From NCBI GenBank assembly GCA_050180895.1, contig JBFXDS010000001.1:930001-994000 (forward strand): 64,000 bases of DNA, given 5' to 3'. Position numbers and translations under genes: made by a program. This stretch comes from JBGPEQ01 sp050180895. GTDB lineage: Bacteria > Pseudomonadota > Alphaproteobacteria > Dongiales > Dongiaceae. The notes beneath the pieces were generated by a model. It searched no databases. It saw nothing but the letters and a program-made list of their open reading frames with translations, and was not told where the DNA came from. This document shows positions 1-7,668 of this stretch, in pieces; position 1 is the stretch's first letter, and each line of letters opens with the position of its first letter.

Positions 1-711
1 TGCGGCCAGGAGAGCCGCCGCGGCGATCGTCGCCTTGAGCAGCGGCCCGCGCTGCAACGTCGCGCGCCGGTCGCCCGATGGGACTTTGGCCGGAAGAGCG
101 GCCAGCTCCCAGCGGCCGCGCCACAGCCAGCAGACGACGGCCTGGATCACGGCCAGCCCGGCCAGCGCGGGGACGCCGCAGATGGTGATGAACCGCCAGA
201 AGTCGAGGGCGCCGACCTGCCCGATCAGGATGTTCTGCGGATTGCCGATGACGGTGGCCGCCGATCCGACGTTGGTGGCCGCCGCCAGCCCGATGAGAAA
301 GGGCACGGGATTGAGGCGGCGGGCCTGGAGGCCGAGGCAGAGCAGCGGCGGCACGGCGAAGGCGATGATGTCGTTGGCGAGCACGGCCGAGAGCGCCGCC
401 GAGACCAGGATCGTCGCGGCCAGCAGGCGCTGCGGCGAGCCGCCGGCATGGGTGATGCGGTCGGCGCAGTACTCGTAGAAGCCGCTGATGCCGAACTGGG
501 CCGACAGCACCATCAGGCCGAACAGCAGCGCCAGCGTGGGAAGGTCGACCCAGCCGACCGCCTGCCCGAGATCGGCGCCGGTGACCGCGATCACCGCCGT
601 GGCTGCCACGAGGGCCGACCCGGCGCGGTCGGTGCGCAGGCCGGGGATGCGGCCGATGGCCATGGCGACGTAGGTGGCGGCGAAAATCGCCAGGACGACG
701 TCGGTCGGCAT
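1..711 (-). CDS. SLC13/ArsB-NhaD superfamily anion permease (C-terminus cut by window edge)
   Basis: The frame stays open from an ATG at 711 to the left edge, giving 237 residues that lack a C-terminus. It begins MPTDVVLAIFAATYVAMAIG and contains several hydrophobic segments separated by short polar loops. Two stretches fit ion-transporter (SLC13/ArsB/NhaD) permeases: LANDIIAFAVPPL around residue 110, and an AATNVGSAATVIGNPQNILIG block around residues 145-165, in which the Asn-Pro-Gln-Asn hairpin is the usual ion/substrate-binding loop. These carriers move dicarboxylates, sulfate, arsenite or Na+/H+. The substrate cannot be read from the sequence. The gene is divergent from cysDNC, which makes sulfate an attractive but unproven substrate. 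The family is fairly sure; the specificity is a guess. Confidence 0.75.
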   Translation of the reverse strand, partial: MPTDVVLAIFAATYVAMAIGRIPGLRTDRAGSALVAATAVIAVTGADLGQAVGWVDLPTLALLFGLMVLSAQFGISGFYEYCADRITHAGGSPQRLLAATILVSAALSAVLANDIIAFAVPPLLCLGLQARRLNPVPFLIGLAAATNVGSAATVIGNPQNILIGQVGALDFWRFITICGVPALAGLAVIQAVVCWLWRGRWELAALPAKVPSGDRRATLQRGPLLKATIAAAALLAA

Positions 712-741
712 GCGGCGTCTCGGGGAGTGAGCGGGAAGGTG

Positions 742-793
742 CAATTCGGAATGGCTTATGTCATTTCTTTGCCGTCGATTCCAAGGTGGAATC
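742..793. promoter_or_regulatory. Two related dyads between the permease and cysD
   Basis: The 199-bp divergent gap contains the perfect dyad GATTCCA-AGG-TGGAATC at 777-793. A shorter dyad, ATTC-G-GAAT, lies at 742-750. Both use ATTC/GAAT half-sites. They lie about 120-170 bp upstream of cysD and 30-80 bp upstream of the permease start, a natural place for a regulator shared by both genes. No regulator gene is nearby. The operator role is inference. Confidence 0.35.
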
Positions 794-910
794 CGGTTGA
801 TTTCGCAGATGCAAAAGAGTAAAGGCGCGGTCCCGCCAGTCTGTTGTTTATGCTTGGTAAAATAACTACCGTCTCAAATCAGTCGCGCCGAAGGCATCGA
901 TGATCCCGCG

Positions 911-1732
911 ATGACCCATCTCGATCAGCTCGAATCGCAAAGCGTCTACATCCTGCGCGAGGCGTTCAACCGGATCGACAAGCTGGCCATGCTGTGGTCG
1001 CTCGGCAAGGACAGCAACGTCATGGTCTGGCTGGCCAAGAAGGCCTTCTTCGGCCATGTGCCGTTCCCGGTCATGCATGTCGACACCGGTCGGAAGTTCC
1101 GCGCCATGTACGAGTTCCGCGACCGTTATTCGCGCGAATGGAACCTCAACCTTATTGTCGAGGGCTGCCCGCCCTACGAGGCGACCGACCCCACCCTGCC
1201 GCCCAACGCCCGGTCGGGCCAGCGCAAGACCCTCGGCCTGCGGGCCGCCATCGCCAAGCACGGCTTCACCGGGATCATCGCCGGTATCCGCCGCGACGAG
1301 GAGGCGACCCGCGCCAAGGAGCGCGTGTTCAGCCCGCGCGGCGACACCGGTCAGTGGGACTTCAAGGACCAGCCGCCGGAGTTCTGGGACCAGTTCAACA
1401 CCGACCTGCCGAAGGGCACGCATCTGCGCGTGCATCCGCTGCTGCACTGGACCGAGCTCGACATCTGGCACTACATCCGGCGCGAGGGCATCCCCGTCAT
1501 CGACCTCTATTTCGCGCCGGGGCCGCACGGGCCGGGCAGCGGCCGGCCGGGCAAGCGCTACCGCTCCCTCGGCGACGAGGACATCACCTTCCCGATCGAC
1601 AGCGATGCGGCCACGCTCGATGAGATCATCGCCGAGCTGGAGATGACGAAATCGCCCGAACGCGCCGGCCGCGCCATGGACCGAGAAACCGAGGACGCCT
1701 TCGAGCGGCTGCGCGCCGAGGGCTACATGTGA
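911..1732 (+). CDS. cysD: Sulfate adenylyltransferase small subunit CysD
   Basis: A 273-residue protein of normal family length. CysD is the catalytic half of ATP sulfurylase: it transfers AMP from ATP to sulfate to give adenosine 5'-phosphosulfate, in a complex with the GTPase CysN. The PP-loop motif SLGKDS is at residues 30-35, followed by the MHVDTGRKF and GIRRDEE segments typical of PAPS-reductase-fold enzymes. A conserved C-terminal RYRSLGDEDIT stretch is also present. The gene runs directly into cysNC (TGATG junction), so the two are translationally coupled. This is the first step of cytosolic sulfate assimilation. Confidence 0.96.
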   Translation: MTHLDQLESQSVYILREAFNRIDKLAMLWSLGKDSNVMVWLAKKAFFGHVPFPVMHVDTGRKFRAMYEFRDRYSREWNLNLIVEGCPPYEATDPTLPPNARSGQRKTLGLRAAIAKHGFTGIIAGIRRDEEATRAKERVFSPRGDTGQWDFKDQPPEFWDQFNTDLPKGTHLRVHPLLHWTELDIWHYIRREGIPVIDLYFAPGPHGPGSGRPGKRYRSLGDEDITFPIDSDAATLDEIIAELEMTKSPERAGRAMDRETEDAFERLRAEGYM

Positions 1733-3642
1733 TGCCGCGCTCGGACGTTCCCGCCGGCGGACGCGACCAGTTGCGCATCGTCATCGTCGGCCACGTCGAC
1801 CACGGCAAGTCGACCCTGGTCGGCCGCCTCATCCACGACACCGGCTCCCTGCCCGAGGGCAAGATCGAGGCGATCAAGGCCATGTGCGAGCGGCGCGGCA
1901 TGCCGTTCGAATGGGCGTTCCTGATGGACGCATTCCAGGCCGAACGCGACCAGGGCATCACCATCGACACGGCGCAGATCTGGCTGCGGACGCCGCAGCG
2001 CGACTACGTCATCATCGACGCGCCCGGCCACCGCGAGTTCATCAAGAACATGATCACCGGCGCGTCGACCGCCGACGCCGCGCTGGTGCTGATCGACGCC
2101 GGTCAGGGCATCCAGCAGCAGTCGCGCTTCCACGGGTTCCTCCTGCACCTGCTGGGCATCCGCCAGGTCGCCGTCGTCGTCAACAAGATGGATACGGTCG
2201 ACTTCGCGAAGGGGCGCTACGACGAGATTCGCGACTCCTACATCCGTTACCTCGAGAGCATCGGCTTCGGCGCCCGCCACGTGATCCCGGTCTCCGCGCG
2301 CGACGGCGACAACATCGCGGCCCGCGCCCAAACCATGCCCTGGTACGACGGGCTGACGGTGATGGAGGCGCTGGCGAGCCTGCGCCCGACGCCGCGGCCG
2401 ACGGAGCTGCCGCTGCGGCTGCCGATCCAGGACGTCTACAAATTCGACGATCGCCGCATCCTCGTGGGCCGAATCGAGACCGGCCGCTTGGCCGTCGGCG
2501 ACCGTCTGCTGTTCTCGCCCAGCAACAAGTCGGCGCGCGTGGCCAGCATCGAAGGCTGGAACGCGGCGGCGCCGGCGACCGAGGCGCATGCCGGCCAGTC
2601 GGTCGGCATCACGCTTGACGAGCAGCTGTTCGTCGAGCGCGGCACCGTCGCCAGCCTGGAGCGGGATCCGCCGATCGAGACGAACGTCTTCCGCGGCCGC
2701 CTGTTCTGGCTGGGCCATCGGCCGCTGCGCGCCGGGCAGGAGTACCGGCTGCGCATCGCCACGCGCGAGGTGCCGGCGACGGTGCAGTCGATCGAGCGGC
2801 TCTACGATTCCGACAGCATGTCCGAGAGCGCCGATGCCGCCGCGGTGCCGCGCCACGGCGTCGCCGACGTGACCCTGGCCACGCGCGCCATCCTGGCGCT
2901 CGACGAGGCGCGGGACCTGCCGCGCACCGGCCGGTTCGTCCTCAGCGACGGGGTCAATATCCTCGCCGGTGGCACCATCGACATGGAGGGCTATCCCGAT
3001 CAGCGCGATGCCCTGACGATCAAGTCCAGCAACGTGTCGACGGTGCGGCACCGCATCTCCTCGGATCACCGCTCGCGGCGGAACGGTCACCGCGGCGGCG
3101 TGCTGTGGTTCACCGGCCTGTCGGGCTCCGGCAAGTCGACCCTGGCGATGGCGGTCGAGCAGGAGCTGTTTCGCCGCGGCTACAATGTCTACGTTCTCGA
3201 CGGCGACAACGTGCGCCAGGGCCTCAACGCCAATCTCGGCTTTTCGCCCGACGATCGCGCGGAGAATATCCGCCGCATCGGCGAAGTCGCGGCGCTGTTC
3301 GCCGACGCCGGCCTGATCACCATCACGTCGTTCATCTCTCCCTATCGCGCCGACCGGCAGCGCGCGCGCAGCGCGGCCAAGGACGCGTTCCACGAGATCT
3401 ACATCAGCGCCGATCTCGGCACCTGCGAGAGGCGCGATCCGAAGGGCCTGTACAGGAAGGCGCGGCGCGGCGAGATCGCGGAGTTCACCGGAATCTCCGC
3501 GCCCTACGAGGCGCCGGAGGCCGCCGAGCTGATCGTCAATACCGATCGTCTCTCGGTCGAGGAGTCGGTCGCGCGGATCATCGGCTACGTCGAAGAGAAT
3601 TTTGTCATCGTGCGGCAGGGCCCGTCGGGCACGTCCAAGTGA
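1732..3642 (+). CDS. cysNC: Bifunctional sulfate adenylyltransferase large subunit / APS kinase CysNC
   Basis: A fusion of the regulatory GTPase CysN (about residues 14-440) and adenylylsulfate kinase CysC (about 455-630), 636 residues from the ATG at 1732. The CysN part has the G1 motif GHVDHGKST near residue 20, DAPGHREF and NKMD, as in EF-Tu-like GTPases. The CysC part begins with the P-loop GLSGSGKST near residue 462, followed by DGDNVRQGL and a SFISPYR segment. It couples GTP hydrolysis to APS formation and then phosphorylates APS to PAPS. A GTG at 1729 in the same frame is an alternative start. NC fusions are common in alphaproteobacteria, including rhizobial nodQ, but nothing here suggests nodulation. 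Confidence 0.96.
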   Translation: MPRSDVPAGGRDQLRIVIVGHVDHGKSTLVGRLIHDTGSLPEGKIEAIKAMCERRGMPFEWAFLMDAFQAERDQGITIDTAQIWLRTPQRDYVIIDAPGHREFIKNMITGASTADAALVLIDAGQGIQQQSRFHGFLLHLLGIRQVAVVVNKMDTVDFAKGRYDEIRDSYIRYLESIGFGARHVIPVSARDGDNIAARAQTMPWYDGLTVMEALASLRPTPRPTELPLRLPIQDVYKFDDRRILVGRIETGRLAVGDRLLFSPSNKSARVASIEGWNAAAPATEAHAGQSVGITLDEQLFVERGTVASLERDPPIETNVFRGRLFWLGHRPLRAGQEYRLRIATREVPATVQSIERLYDSDSMSESADAAAVPRHGVADVTLATRAILALDEARDLPRTGRFVLSDGVNILAGGTIDMEGYPDQRDALTIKSSNVSTVRHRISSDHRSRRNGHRGGVLWFTGLSGSGKSTLAMAVEQELFRRGYNVYVLDGDNVRQGLNANLGFSPDDRAENIRRIGEVAALFADAGLITITSFISPYRADRQRARSAAKDAFHEIYISADLGTCERRDPKGLYRKARRGEIAEFTGISAPYEAPEAAELIVNTDRLSVEESVARIIGYVEENFVIVRQGPSGTSK

Positions 3643-3824
3643 GATCGCCGATCGACTCAAGAATCGGCTTGCATTGACGAAACTCGGCGTTTACGGTTTT
3701 CGTTAATCACGAGCCGCATGGGCAATGCGGCACCGGTCGAGAGAGATTCCTCCGCTTCGTCGGGGAGGGCGGCGGAGGCAAGAAAACATCTTCGGGTGGA
3801 GCAGGTCGCGGACCAGGCGATCGC

Positions 3825-5303
3825 GTGTCGATGAGTCGTAGGCGCGGCATGCCGCGCCCGTTGAACCTGACCGGGGGTACGATGCGGCGACAGCTGGGGA
3901 TGCTCCAACGGCGCTTCGCGGACGAAATCGATCGGCTCTTCGTTCCTCGCGAGTTGCTTGTGCGGTCGGAAGGCCGCGTCAGATATCTAAGGGTTTCGCG
4001 CCGCCAGCAGATGGCGGCCGCCGTCGCAGTCGCGGCCCTGACGGGATGGACCCTTGTAAGCACCGCCGGCCTGGTTGCCGGCGCTTTTCTTTACGAGGAA
4101 CAGAACACGCGGCGCGATTCGACGATCGCTGATTCGGATTCGCCGGAGCAGGCGTCGTCGGAGGCGGCGGTTCTTGCGGCGTTGGCCGCGAGCAAGCTGG
4201 CGGTCGAACGGGAGCTCGCGACCGCCCGCGATGCGTTCGTCGCCGTCGACGATCACCGCCAGCGCGCTGCGGCGGCACGCGACCGTTACGCCGTCGCGTG
4301 GCGCAACGCGGAAAGGGAACTGGAGGCGGAGCGCGCGCACGGCTCCGCCTTGTCGACCGAAGTCGGCGGGCTGCATTCAGAGATCGAATCGCTGAAGCGC
4401 GCCGCTGCGGATGGCGAAGCGGCGCAGCGCAGGCTCGAGCGGCGGGTGGCCGCACTGTCGGTAGGGCTGGCCGCCGCGGCGACGGAGAATCGCCGGTTGA
4501 CGCAGTCCGTCATCGGCATGCGGCGGACCGTCGCTTCGATCGCCGACGACCGGAGGGCGCTGCGCGATTCGCGCAGCGAGCTCAGTTCGCAGGTCGCGCT
4601 TCTCGAAGGGCGCGTGTCGTCGCTGCGCTCGACGCAGGAGAACATCGTTCAGAGGCTGGCCGATCGCACGCGGATGACGGTCGCGGAGATCGAGAAGGCC
4701 GTCCTCAAAACCGGTCTCGACGTCGACGGTCTGCTCGATGCCGTGGTCGGCAAGATGACGGGGGCCGGCGGCCCCTTCGTGCCGGTTGCGCACCCGTTGC
4801 GCAGCGCAGAGGAGCGCACGCTGCTCGCCAGCATCCGCAAGCTCGACGGCGAGGTCGATCGTTGGGGGCGCCTGCAACTCGTGCTCCGCAGCCTGCCGCT
4901 GGCCACGCCGCTCGACGCCTACACCGTCATGAGCGGCTTCGGCGAGCGCAAGGATCCGATCAACGGTAAGCGCGCGCTTCACGCCGGCATCGATCTTAAG
5001 AATCGGGTCGGCACGCCGGTCTTGGCGACGGCGCCCGGAACGGTTGTTTACGCCGGCTGGATGCGGGACTATGGTCGCATCGTCGAGATCGACCATGGCC
5101 TCGGCATTCGCACCCGCTACGCACACCTGAAATCGATATCGGTTAAGGTGGGCCAGGCAGTGGAATTCCGGCAGCAGATTGGTAAGCTCGGCAGCTCTGG
5201 GCGTTCGACGGGTCCGCATCTGCATTACGAGGTGCAGGTCAACGGCAAACCTTACGACCCCATGAACTTCATGGAGGCAGGAAAGTATGTTTTCAAAGGA
5301 TAG
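3825..5303 (+). CDS. M23-family cell-wall peptidase with coiled coil
   Basis: A 492-residue bitopic membrane protein. A cytoplasmic basic N-terminus is followed by one membrane segment at about 67-90. A long Ala/Arg/Glu-rich region, probably coiled coil, covers about 110-300, and the C-terminal LytM/M23 peptidase domain about 365-485. The zinc-site residues are present: H386 and D390 in HAGID, and H465/H467 in HLHYE. It should therefore be an active DD-endopeptidase acting on peptidoglycan cross-links, not a degenerate EnvC-like activator. Its 3' end overlaps the bactofilin gene by 17 bp. M23 peptidase/bactofilin pairs control curvature or localized growth in Helicobacter and in stalked or budding alphaproteobacteria. 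An upstream GTG/ATG is possible, since RRRGM gives a second ATG at 3849. Confidence 0.9.
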   Translation: MSMSRRRGMPRPLNLTGGTMRRQLGMLQRRFADEIDRLFVPRELLVRSEGRVRYLRVSRRQQMAAAVAVAALTGWTLVSTAGLVAGAFLYEEQNTRRDSTIADSDSPEQASSEAAVLAALAASKLAVERELATARDAFVAVDDHRQRAAAARDRYAVAWRNAERELEAERAHGSALSTEVGGLHSEIESLKRAAADGEAAQRRLERRVAALSVGLAAAATENRRLTQSVIGMRRTVASIADDRRALRDSRSELSSQVALLEGRVSSLRSTQENIVQRLADRTRMTVAEIEKAVLKTGLDVDGLLDAVVGKMTGAGGPFVPVAHPLRSAEERTLLASIRKLDGEVDRWGRLQLVLRSLPLATPLDAYTVMSGFGERKDPINGKRALHAGIDLKNRVGTPVLATAPGTVVYAGWMRDYGRIVEIDHGLGIRTRYAHLKSISVKVGQAVEFRQQIGKLGSSGRSTGPHLHYEVQVNGKPYDPMNFMEAGKYVFKG

Positions 5304-5766
5304 CAAATCGACCCCGACACCGGCGCCGAGCCCCGCCCCGGTGGCGGATCCGGTACGGACGGCCTCACCCTCGTCGCGGAGCGCGACGCCGTCGATCATC
5401 AGCCCTGACCTCAAGATCAAGGGCGACCTCGTCTGCAACGGCGACATACAGATCGATGGAACGATTGAAGGCGACGTCGTCAGCCGGTCCATTACCGTCG
5501 GCGAGGGCGCCGACGTGCGCGGCGCCATCTCGGGCGAAGCCGTTCGCATCTGCGGCTCGGTCAACGGCCAGATCAAGGGCACGACGGTGACCCTGGCGAA
5601 GACCGCCAAGGTCGTCGGCGACGTCATGCACCAGACGCTGTCGATCGAGCCCGGCGCCTTCTTCGAAGGGCAGTGCCGGCGGATCGACACCTCGCAAAGC
5701 GGGACCGAGAGCCGCGCCAAGAGCGCCGGATCGAGTTCGAGCAGTCAGCCCGCCGCCGCGCAGTAG
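5287..5766 (+). CDS. Bactofilin (DUF583 polymer-forming protein)
   Basis: A 159-residue protein with a Pro/Ser/Thr-rich disordered head (1-35) and a right-handed beta-helix core (about 38-135). The core contains regularly spaced G-D-V/I-G-I turns such as IKGDLVCNGDIQIDG and IEGDVVSRS. A short disordered Ser/Ala tail follows. Bactofilins self-assemble into nucleotide-free filaments that recruit cell-wall enzymes. The start lies inside the preceding M23 peptidase gene (ATG at 5287, after an AGGAAAG box), so the two are co-translated and the peptidase is the likely client. Length and composition are typical. Confidence 0.93.
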   Translation: MFSKDSKSTPTPAPSPAPVADPVRTASPSSRSATPSIISPDLKIKGDLVCNGDIQIDGTIEGDVVSRSITVGEGADVRGAISGEAVRICGSVNGQIKGTTVTLAKTAKVVGDVMHQTLSIEPGAFFEGQCRRIDTSQSGTESRAKSAGSSSSSQPAAAQ

Positions 5767-5786
5767 GCGCGGCAGTTCGAGTTCGT

Positions 5787-5813
5787 CCCGGGGCGGGGGG
5801 CCTCTGCCCCGGG
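5787..5813. terminator. Hairpin between convergent genes
   Basis: A perfect 8-bp stem, CCCGGGGC/GCCCCGGG, with an 11-nt loop lies in the 54-bp gap between the convergent bactofilin and dehydratase genes. There is no T-run on either side, so a bidirectional terminator role is likely from position only. Confidence 0.45.
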
Positions 5814-5820
5814 CCGCATC

Positions 5821-6825
5821 TCAGCTTTCGCTGATGGCGGCGCAGAATGCCGCCGGATCGACATTGCCGCCGGAGCAGACGATGGCCGCCGTGCGGTCGC
5901 GCAGATCCAGTTTGCCGGCGAGGACGGCTGCCAGCGCCACGGCGCCGCCGGGTTCGATGACCAGTTTCAGCACCCGGAACGCATAGCCCATCGCCGCCCG
6001 CACCTCGTCGTCGCTTACGGCGAATCCGCCCGCGAGCAACCGGTCGTTGATGGCAAAGGTCAGCTGTCCCGGCGTCGCCGCCATCAGCGCGTCGCAGATC
6101 GTCGTGGCGCCCGGCGCATTGCCGAGGCGTCGGTGGGCTGCGAGCGACCGGACGGTGTCATCGAATCCGGCCGGCTCCACCGCATAGACCTTGACGTCCG
6201 GAACGAGGGTTGTCAGCGCGACCGCGCAGCCGCCGATCATCCCGCCGCCGCCGCAGGGCGCCAGCACGATCTCCGGGCGGATGCCTTTCGCCTGGGCTTG
6301 GCGGGCGATCTCGCGGCCGATCGTGCCCTGGCCCGCGATCACATCGGTGTCGTCATAGGGCCTCACCAAAACGGCGCCGCGCTCTTCGACGAGACGGCCG
6401 GCGACCCGCTCCCGATCCTCCCGGTAGCGATCGTAGAGGATGACCTCCGCCCCGTATCCTCGGGTGTTGGCGATCTTGATCGCCGGCGCATCGGCCGGCA
6501 TGACGATCACCGCCGGGAGCCCGCGCGCCTGCGCCGCCGCCGCCACGCCCTGGGCGTGGTTGCCGGAGGAGAAGGCGACGACGCCGCCTTTGTGTCCGGT
6601 CGGGATCTGGCTGATCTTGTTGAAGGCGCCGCGGAACTTGAACGATCCCGTCCGCTGCAGCATCTCCGGCTTGATGAAGACCCGCCCGCCGGTCCGCGTA
6701 TTGAGGTCGCTCGATTCGAGAAGCGGCGTCTCGACCGCGGCGCCGGCGAGGCGTGCCGCGGCGGCCTCGATGCTGCCGAGATCGGGCAGCGGCATCTCAC
6801 GCGTCATGTCCGCTCCTGTGTTCAC
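5821..6825 (-). CDS. PLP-dependent threonine/serine dehydratase-like protein (no ACT domain)
   Basis: A 334-residue fold-type II PLP enzyme. K63 in SFKFRGA is the Schiff-base lysine, SSGNHAQG is the substrate loop, and GGGGMIGG is the phosphate-binding glycine loop near residue 195. Members deaminate L-threonine or L-serine to the 2-oxo acid; some act on hydroxyectoine or related amino acids. It ends after the catalytic core, so it lacks the allosteric ACT region of biosynthetic IlvA and is more likely catabolic. A second ATG (MTREMPL) lies six codons inside. It overlaps the upstream dehalogenase gene by 4 bp, so the two are probably co-transcribed. A full-length ACT-bearing paralogue sits at 57.2-58.5 kb. 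Confidence 0.85.
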   Translation of the reverse strand: MNTGADMTREMPLPDLGSIEAAAARLAGAAVETPLLESSDLNTRTGGRVFIKPEMLQRTGSFKFRGAFNKISQIPTGHKGGVVAFSSGNHAQGVAAAAQARGLPAVIVMPADAPAIKIANTRGYGAEVILYDRYREDRERVAGRLVEERGAVLVRPYDDTDVIAGQGTIGREIARQAQAKGIRPEIVLAPCGGGGMIGGCAVALTTLVPDVKVYAVEPAGFDDTVRSLAAHRRLGNAPGATTICDALMAATPGQLTFAINDRLLAGGFAVSDDEVRAAMGYAFRVLKLVIEPGGAVALAAVLAGKLDLRDRTAAIVCSGGNVDPAAFCAAISES

Positions 6826-7511
6826 GACCGATGCACGATCCGCGGCAAGCGGCCGAGGTCGCGCAACTCGAGCGCCGGCCCCGCCGGCAGCCGTTCACGC
6901 GGCTCGCTGCCGCGGTTGATCCAGACGGCCCGGAAGCCGAACTGCGCCGCGCCGGCGATGTCCCATCCGTTCGCGCTGAGGAAGCAGATTCGATTCGCGG
7001 CCACGCCGAGGCCGTCGACCGCCAGCCGGTAGACCTGCGGGTGCGGCTTGTAGATGCCGACTGCGGCAACCGACAGCACCTGATCCAGCAGGCCGCCGAT
7101 TCCCGCCGAATCGATGGCCGACTGCAGCATTGCCGGCGCGCCGTTCGAGAGGATGGCGGTCTTCAGGCCGACGGCGCGGATGGCCGTCAGCATGTCCCCC
7201 ACCTCGGGATAGGCGTTCAGCTGCCGATAGCTCTCCAGCAGTCGCGCGCGCGTCTCCGGGTCGCCGATGCCGTGCCGCTCGCAGGCATAGTCCAGCGCAT
7301 CGCCGGTGATCTGCCAGAAATCGGCATAGGTCCCCATCAGGCTGCGCAGCCAGCTATACTCCAGCTGCTTGCGCCGCCAGGTGGCGGAGAACGCATCGGC
7401 CTCGTTGCCAAGCGCCGCGCGGCAACGCGCCGCGGCGCTGTTGACGTCGAACAGCGTGCCGTAGGCATCGAACACACAGGCATCGATGGGGGCCAGGCGA
7501 GGTTCCGGCAT
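6822..7511 (-). CDS. Haloacid dehalogenase, type II (L-2-haloacid dehalogenase family)
   Basis: A 229-residue HAD-superfamily protein. The nucleophile D15 is in FDAYGTLFD. The helical cap carries the WRRKQLEYSWLRSLMG stretch characteristic of L-2-haloacid dehalogenases. Motif II is SNGAP, the motif III lysine is in YKPHPQVY, and SANGWDIAGA replaces the acidic motif IV, as in true dehalogenases. The predicted reaction is hydrolytic removal of halide from L-2-haloalkanoates, giving D-2-hydroxy acids. It is the first gene of a two-gene minus-strand unit with the dehydratase. The physiological substrate may not be halogenated. Confidence 0.85.
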   Translation of the reverse strand: MPEPRLAPIDACVFDAYGTLFDVNSAAARCRAALGNEADAFSATWRRKQLEYSWLRSLMGTYADFWQITGDALDYACERHGIGDPETRARLLESYRQLNAYPEVGDMLTAIRAVGLKTAILSNGAPAMLQSAIDSAGIGGLLDQVLSVAAVGIYKPHPQVYRLAVDGLGVAANRICFLSANGWDIAGAAQFGFRAVWINRGSEPRERLPAGPALELRDLGRLPRIVHRS

Positions 7512-7558
7512 GGCCCCGGCAATAGCAGACGGACGGCCCGCCCGTCTATGGCTCGGAC

Positions 7559-7601
7559 CTGCATGGTGCGTCCTTCGAAGGACGCACAGGCGGACATGCA
7601 G
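7559..7601. repeat. Short perfect palindrome, collapsed form of the 85-bp repeat
   Basis: A 22-nt perfect palindrome (7566-7587) reads GTGCGTCCTTC then its complement. It is flanked by a second 7-bp inverted pair, CTGCATG (7559-7565) and CATGCAG (7595-7601). The 11-nt arms are identical to the outer ends of the four 85-bp elements at 55.9-61.1 kb. This copy looks like that element with its interior deleted exactly at the dyad. Confidence 0.8.
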
Positions 7602-7668
7602 TGGTGGGCACGAGCGTCAATCCGCGGCACGCGGCTTTGCTGCCGCGAGTCGTCGCGTTATGCGGGAG

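Noticed and set aside
1723..3660. Long open frame opposite cysNC (645 codons), and similar long antisense frames opposite rel, parC and the RTX gene
   Set aside because: They mirror strongly supported genes in high-G+C DNA, show His/Arg/Asp-rich meaningless composition and match no family.
7566..7587. Perfect palindrome as a phage attachment site or regulator operator
   Set aside because: The same ends occur in four 85-bp repeats elsewhere in the window, so it is better explained as a remnant of that family.
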